Below are positions 60,345-64,000 of a stretch of 64,000 bases of DNA, in pieces. Each line of letters starts with the position of its first letter. Within the stretch, counting starts at the first letter, position 1. The notes below the pieces were generated by a model. That model did no database searches. It was not told the origin of the DNA and saw only the letters and a list, made by a program, of their open reading frames with translations. Origin of the DNA: Imbricaverruca yamaguchii (taxonomy: Eukaryota > Arthropoda > Thecostraca > Neoverrucidae); contig JAOTOL010001198.1 of NCBI GenBank assembly GCA_034440575.1, positions 301,735 through 365,734 of the forward strand, written 5' to 3'. Position numbers and translations under genes: made by a program.

Positions 60345-60560
60345 GATCCAGTAATATCGCGTGAGCTGGCATGTGACCCGTTACGGTGTTGCTCGTGATG
60401 GCACCTTGACTCGTCACGACATGGTGGTGTTGCGACTGTGACTCGTCACGGTGTTGCTCGCGATGGACTTTGACACGTCACGGTACTACTGGCGATGAGG
60501 TCGCCACCCGTCCCGGCATGGCGGACGGAGGGACGGATTCCTCACGGCACTGCCGGCTAA
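60345..60560. repeat. Diverged roughly 32-bp tandem repeat, about five copies
   Basis: Units like gactcgtcacggtgttgctc plus gcgatggactt. The same pattern (cgtcac, g-attg, tgtgactg) recurs in the array at 61370-61700, so the two are probably related. Confidence 0.75.
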
Positions 60561-61078
60561 TGGTGTAGCGGTAATGGTGTAGGATAGGTGGAGGGGCGAA
60601 TATGACAGTGGTTTCACCTTTGGCGGTGCCTGCACCTTGAGTACGGCGCAAGGGCCCTCAGAGGCGCAGGCGGGGATATGGAAGCTATAAAAAATGCGTC
60701 CAACAGATGGTATAGAAAGGGTCCCTGATATCTGACGACGTCCATCCTGAGGGTTAGCAAGAGCCATGAAGACGGGAGACGGCCCGCCTAAGAGCTGCAA
60801 TGCCCATGTCAGTTGGAATGGCCCGTATCTGCTGGGAAGGTCTCCAAACAGTAGAAGTATAAACAGGGCCATGAGCATGAACAGGACGCCTATTGGCCGG
60901 TGGGGCTGGGACGTTCCTAATGTTGAAGAAAATCCCCGAGGGATGAACCGGTACCCAAAAGCTAAGCAGGAATAGTTATGCCAATCTCAGATATGGAATC
61001 CCACGAAGGTGAGAGCTAAACAGAGTCCTCCCTAGAGCTAGAATGCCATTGGACTTAACCAATCATTGCATGTGTAAG
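60561..61078. other. eag intron 2 sequence, no gene seen
   Basis: A 130-residue minus-strand open frame (60878-60486) starts MLMALFILLLFGDLP but has no recognisable domain; not annotated as a gene. Confidence 0.45.
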
Positions 61079-61192
61079 AATATATATATATATGATATAT
61101 ATATATATATATACATATGTTTGTGTATGTATGTGTACCTATGTATATGTGGATGCATGTATGTGTGTGATGTGTGTGTGTGTGTGTGTGTA
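61079..61192. repeat. (TA)n and (TG)n microsatellites
   Basis: tatata run at 61081-61114, mixed tatgtg sequence, then (TG)n at 61166-61190. Confidence 0.95.
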
Positions 61193-61369
61193 CATGAATA
61201 TGTAGACCATTTGACTAAAAATGTACAAAGTCCAGGAATGTTGGAAAAGTGAAAGGGAGGGACCGAAAATGAAAGACAGCCCTAACCAGATGACCCTCTC
61301 AACATTTCCTGCAGCAGGTTCTGGTTACGCTGGACCAAATCCTGGCACCTAATCACTGTTGATGGAACT

Positions 61370-61705
61370 GTGACTCGTCGCCGCATTGTTTATCCGTGAC
61401 ACTGGGACCCTGTCACAGTATTGTTTATCGCGGGACTGAGCTCTGTCACGTTATTGCTTGCCATGTGACCGATACATGTCACGGTATTGTTTGCTGTGAA
61501 ACTGGGATCTGCCACGGTATTGTTTGCCGTAGAACTGAGACCTGTTACGGTACTGTTTTTTTCCATGGAACTCTGGCCCGTCACCGTATTGCTTGACGTG
61601 GGACTGAGACCTGTTACAGTATTGTTGGTGTGTGACTGGTACTTGTTACGGCATTGTTTGCAGTGGGACTGAGACCCAGCACGATCGTGGTGGTCGTGAG
61701 ACTGA
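61370..61705. repeat. Diverged roughly 32-bp minisatellite, about ten copies
   Basis: Units like gtcacggtattgtttgccgt plus gaactgagacct. Related to the 60.4-kb array, from which it is separated by about 0.8 kb of other sequence. Confidence 0.88.
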
Positions 61706-62292
61706 TACTTGTTGGTACTGCCTACCGGTGCTGCTGGTGGTGCAATTCCTACAGCCAATTGGGGCAATGCTGGATGCATCTCCTTTTAGCAAAAAGGCAT
61801 CACTTTCCGTGATGACTCAATGTCAGGTTATGTTGCTGGTCACGGACAAGTCTGTGGACGTCCGGGATGCCGGGGGGCAGTAGGCTGTCCAGGTTTTTAT
61901 CGCCGGGACCGGACGAACGAGAATGCGCTGACCTTCAGAGTCAAATAAATCTGTCCACTTGACGGCGACCGGCCAAACAAATAAGGGCCTTTTCAATGCA
62001 GGGAAGACACCGGACGACGAGCACAGGAAGCTGCACTTTGTCATAGAAAGAAGAAATCAAGCCTACATGAAATAACCCGCCTGATGTATGTATAAGCTGA
62101 TTCGGTGCATCTTTCTTCCTTCGCCTCGTCGGAAGCCAAGTTCGTTTACAACTCAAATAATTTCGCGAGCTGGATATCATATACTACCTTTTTTGAGACA
62201 GGAGCTTTTCCGACCTCCGTAAAGCCTGCAAAGCGGTGCTCTTCTGTGTGCCGACATCTACGCTATTCTCGTATATACATATATTTATATAT
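61706..62292. other. eag intron 2 sequence, no gene seen
   Basis: No recognisable structure. Confidence 0.5.
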
Positions 62293-62477
62293 TTGTTTGT
62301 TTATTTATTGGTTGGTTCACGACACACTTTATGCACATTCACGGCTAATGGCACCGCCCACACTGTTTCGCCGGTGGGCCCGCGGGATTGGGAAATGTCC
62401 CGATCGGTACTGGTGTCGAACCCAGGACCTTCGGTACCCAGAGCCCAACACTTCAACCACTCGGCCATCCCCGCCCC
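62293..62477 (-). mobile_element. tRNA-derived SINE, family 1, full-length copy
   Basis: Inverse orientation: it starts with tttgtttgtttatttattgg (tail) and ends with cggccatccccgcccc (head). Body blocks ccggtgggcccgcgggattg and cactgtttcgccgg match the other copies. The target-site duplication is unclear because the tail side is TA-rich. Confidence 0.93.
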
Positions 62478-63480
62478 ACATGAACAAATACGTCGAACGG
62501 TTGTACATAACCACCAAATATGCATGCGAATGGCACTACATAGTAATTGCATTATTGTGCAATCTCACACTCTATCCGAACGCGGAGTTTTCTGCAACAC
62601 GGCATGGCATAGTGGTGAGACGCCGAGGACTATGCCAAAAGTGCACCTCAGCGTAGACGAGAAAACACTTCTGCAACGTAACCCTCGTGATATATGCATG
62701 AAGCTTGGAGATGCCAGCTCCACTGGAGAATCAAGTGTACTTAAGCTTCTCGGTAGAATGCATTAGGCGCAGCAATTTTCGTCAAATATCGTTGATGCAT
62801 CTGTATATGGCGCCATTGGGGGTGCTCGACGGGCGAGAACGGGATACGTGTGGGCTGTAGGACGCACCTGCTGAAGACACAGCATCGGGCACCTAACGGC
62901 CACAGGTAATCTGTGGACGTTCCTAACTGCATTCTCTTGACAGGCCGTGGTGGCATGCATCGCATCTCAAACTTCAAGTTCACCTTAAACTTAAAGTTTT
63001 TCTCGTTATTGTAGCGGATGGCAGAGTGCCTTCCGCTAGAGAATGCTACATGAATGAAAGGGTTGCTTTAGTCTGTCTATTTGGCATCCAGTTATATCAA
63101 AGAAGCAAGAAATGAAAGATGAGACACCGGCAAGCAAAGGAGCGAAGTGGAACAGCCAGCCACATACATGGCATACAGTTCATATACGGACATATATACA
63201 TGCACACATGCATTACAATCAGAAGGACATGTGGACGGTGTGCAGCTCCACAGACTACGGAGAGGGGCCCCACTACCCACCCTGCGACCTGGAACGAAGC
63301 GTAGGTCCGACGCCCAGGGCGGAGGTCGTGGGCGTCAGGCCCGACCTCAGATCTAAGCCACTGTGCCAAATTGTCGGATTAGCGTAGGTGCCCGTGCTCG
63401 TGCGCCACGTTTATGCCACATGCAACCCTTCAGCACGAGTGACGGCCCCACATCTGAGTCTGCCAGACTGGGCCTGTGTG
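62478..63480. other. eag intron 2 sequence, no gene seen
   Basis: A minus-strand gcacagtggcttagatctga at about 63370 weakly recalls a tRNA A box but lacks a B box. No gene recognised. Confidence 0.45.
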
Positions 63481-63545
63481 CGTCACGCGGTGCATGACGT
63501 CACGCGGTGCATGACGTCACGCGGTGCATGACGTCACGCGGCCAA
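63481..63545. repeat. 17-bp tandem repeat carrying three CRE palindromes
   Basis: Three full copies of acgcggtgcatgacgtc follow a partial one. Each junction makes the palindrome TGACGTCA (three perfect copies), and gccaat follows directly. Confidence 0.93.
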
Positions 63546-63677
63546 TGTGCTTAGGTTCAGACGACCGGCGCCGGTGGTGATCCGATATTGCATCATAGGC
63601 CGCCTGCCGGGAGGAGTGCTGTCGCAAACCCTCTCATTGAGCACGGATCGAGAACACTTCACGATGCATATTAGCTA

Positions 63678-63862
63678 GGGGCAGGATGGCCGAGTGGTTA
63701 AGGTGTCGAGGCTATGGGCACCGAAGGCCCCAGGTTCGACACTAGCGCCGCCCAGGACATTTCCCAATCCGCAAGCCCACCGGCAAAACAGTGCATGGGC
63801 GACGCCGTGTGATTTTCAATGTTCATAGAGTGCATCGTGAACCACCCAGCAAACAAACAAAC
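63678..63862 (+). mobile_element. tRNA-derived SINE, family 1, full-length copy
   Basis: Head aggatggccgagtggttaag, B box aggttcgacact, body tttcccaatcc and caccggcaaaacagtg, tail caaacaaacaaac. More diverged in the body (gacgccgtgtgattttcaat) than the copy at 32 kb. Confidence 0.93.
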
Positions 63863-64000
63863 GCTAAGTATTAGGATGAAAGTTGGAGAATGTCAAAATG
63901 GGGAATAGAGCAGAACTGGTGTCTAAAGGCGGACAATTGTTCAAATGTGAAATGTTGTGTGCAAGCGTGCAAACTTCAAATGTTACGTTACACCGTGGAA

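Larger units (their letters stand above)
54052..64000 (+). other. eag: eag intron 2 (at least 9.9 kb, continues past the window)
   Basis: Begins at GTGAGT 54052. No sequence encoding the next eag block was recognised up to 64000, so the intron runs beyond the right edge. Confidence 0.75.

Noticed and set aside
60486..60878. 130-codon minus-strand frame with hydrophobic start
   Set aside because: It overlaps the 60.4-kb tandem repeat, shows no recognisable domain, and its leading hydrophobic stretch alone is weak evidence.
54052..64000. Search for eag exon 3 (family residues V-M-Q-K-S and following)
   Set aside because: No matching sequence with a proper acceptor was found in any plus-strand frame by eye; exon 3 is presumed to lie beyond the window.

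Overview
The window looks like nuclear DNA of an animal, most likely an arthropod. The evidence is split genes with GT-AG introns, several retroelement types, microsatellites (GA, CT, CA, TA), and one conserved gene whose two visible coding exons read like the arthropod ether-a-go-go (eag/KCNH1-type) potassium channel. I see no bacterial operons. I cannot fix the species; crustacean or chelicerate are guesses only.

The only intact conserved gene found is the 5' part of eag on the + strand. Exon 1 (24488-24566, start codon plus PAS-cap) is followed by a 29.4 kb phase-1 intron. Exon 2 (53951-54051, start of the PAS domain) ends in phase 0. Intron 2 then runs to the right edge, with no further exon recognised. 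The first 24 kb is upstream sequence and the last 10 kb is intron 2, so about 40 kb of the window lies inside this one gene.

The rest is repetitive. By hand estimate about a fifth of the window (12-13 kb) is tandem repeat, in some 30 unrelated minisatellites with units of 16 to 73 bp. The largest are a 60-bp satellite at 37.8-40.6 kb, a 20/40/60-bp array at 0.17-1.34 kb, a 23-bp array at 54.05-55.28 kb and a 34-bp array at 46.3-47.0 kb. Mobile elements include a gag-only-looking non-LTR retroelement (4.35-5.7 kb, minus strand), a decayed reverse transcriptase fragment (34.7-35.2 kb), a decayed uncharacterised transposon gene (19.0-19.8 kb, minus), at least five copies of one tRNA-derived SINE (two with exact target-site duplications), two other tRNA-headed repeats, a Harbinger-like MITE with perfect 33-bp inverted ends (36.41-37.17 kb) and a foldback element with an amplified arm (21.7-23.0 kb).

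The most unusual feature is at the eag splice donors. The 1.2 kb minisatellite at the start of intron 2 has a 23-bp unit made of the last 8 bases of exon 2 plus the first 15 bases of the intron. It therefore forms a long array of near-perfect copies of the gene's own 5' splice site. Intron 1 also starts with a minisatellite (22-bp unit) that appears to grow out of its donor region and was later split by a SINE. Large open frames across the arrays are artefacts of repeat periodicity and are not annotated as genes.
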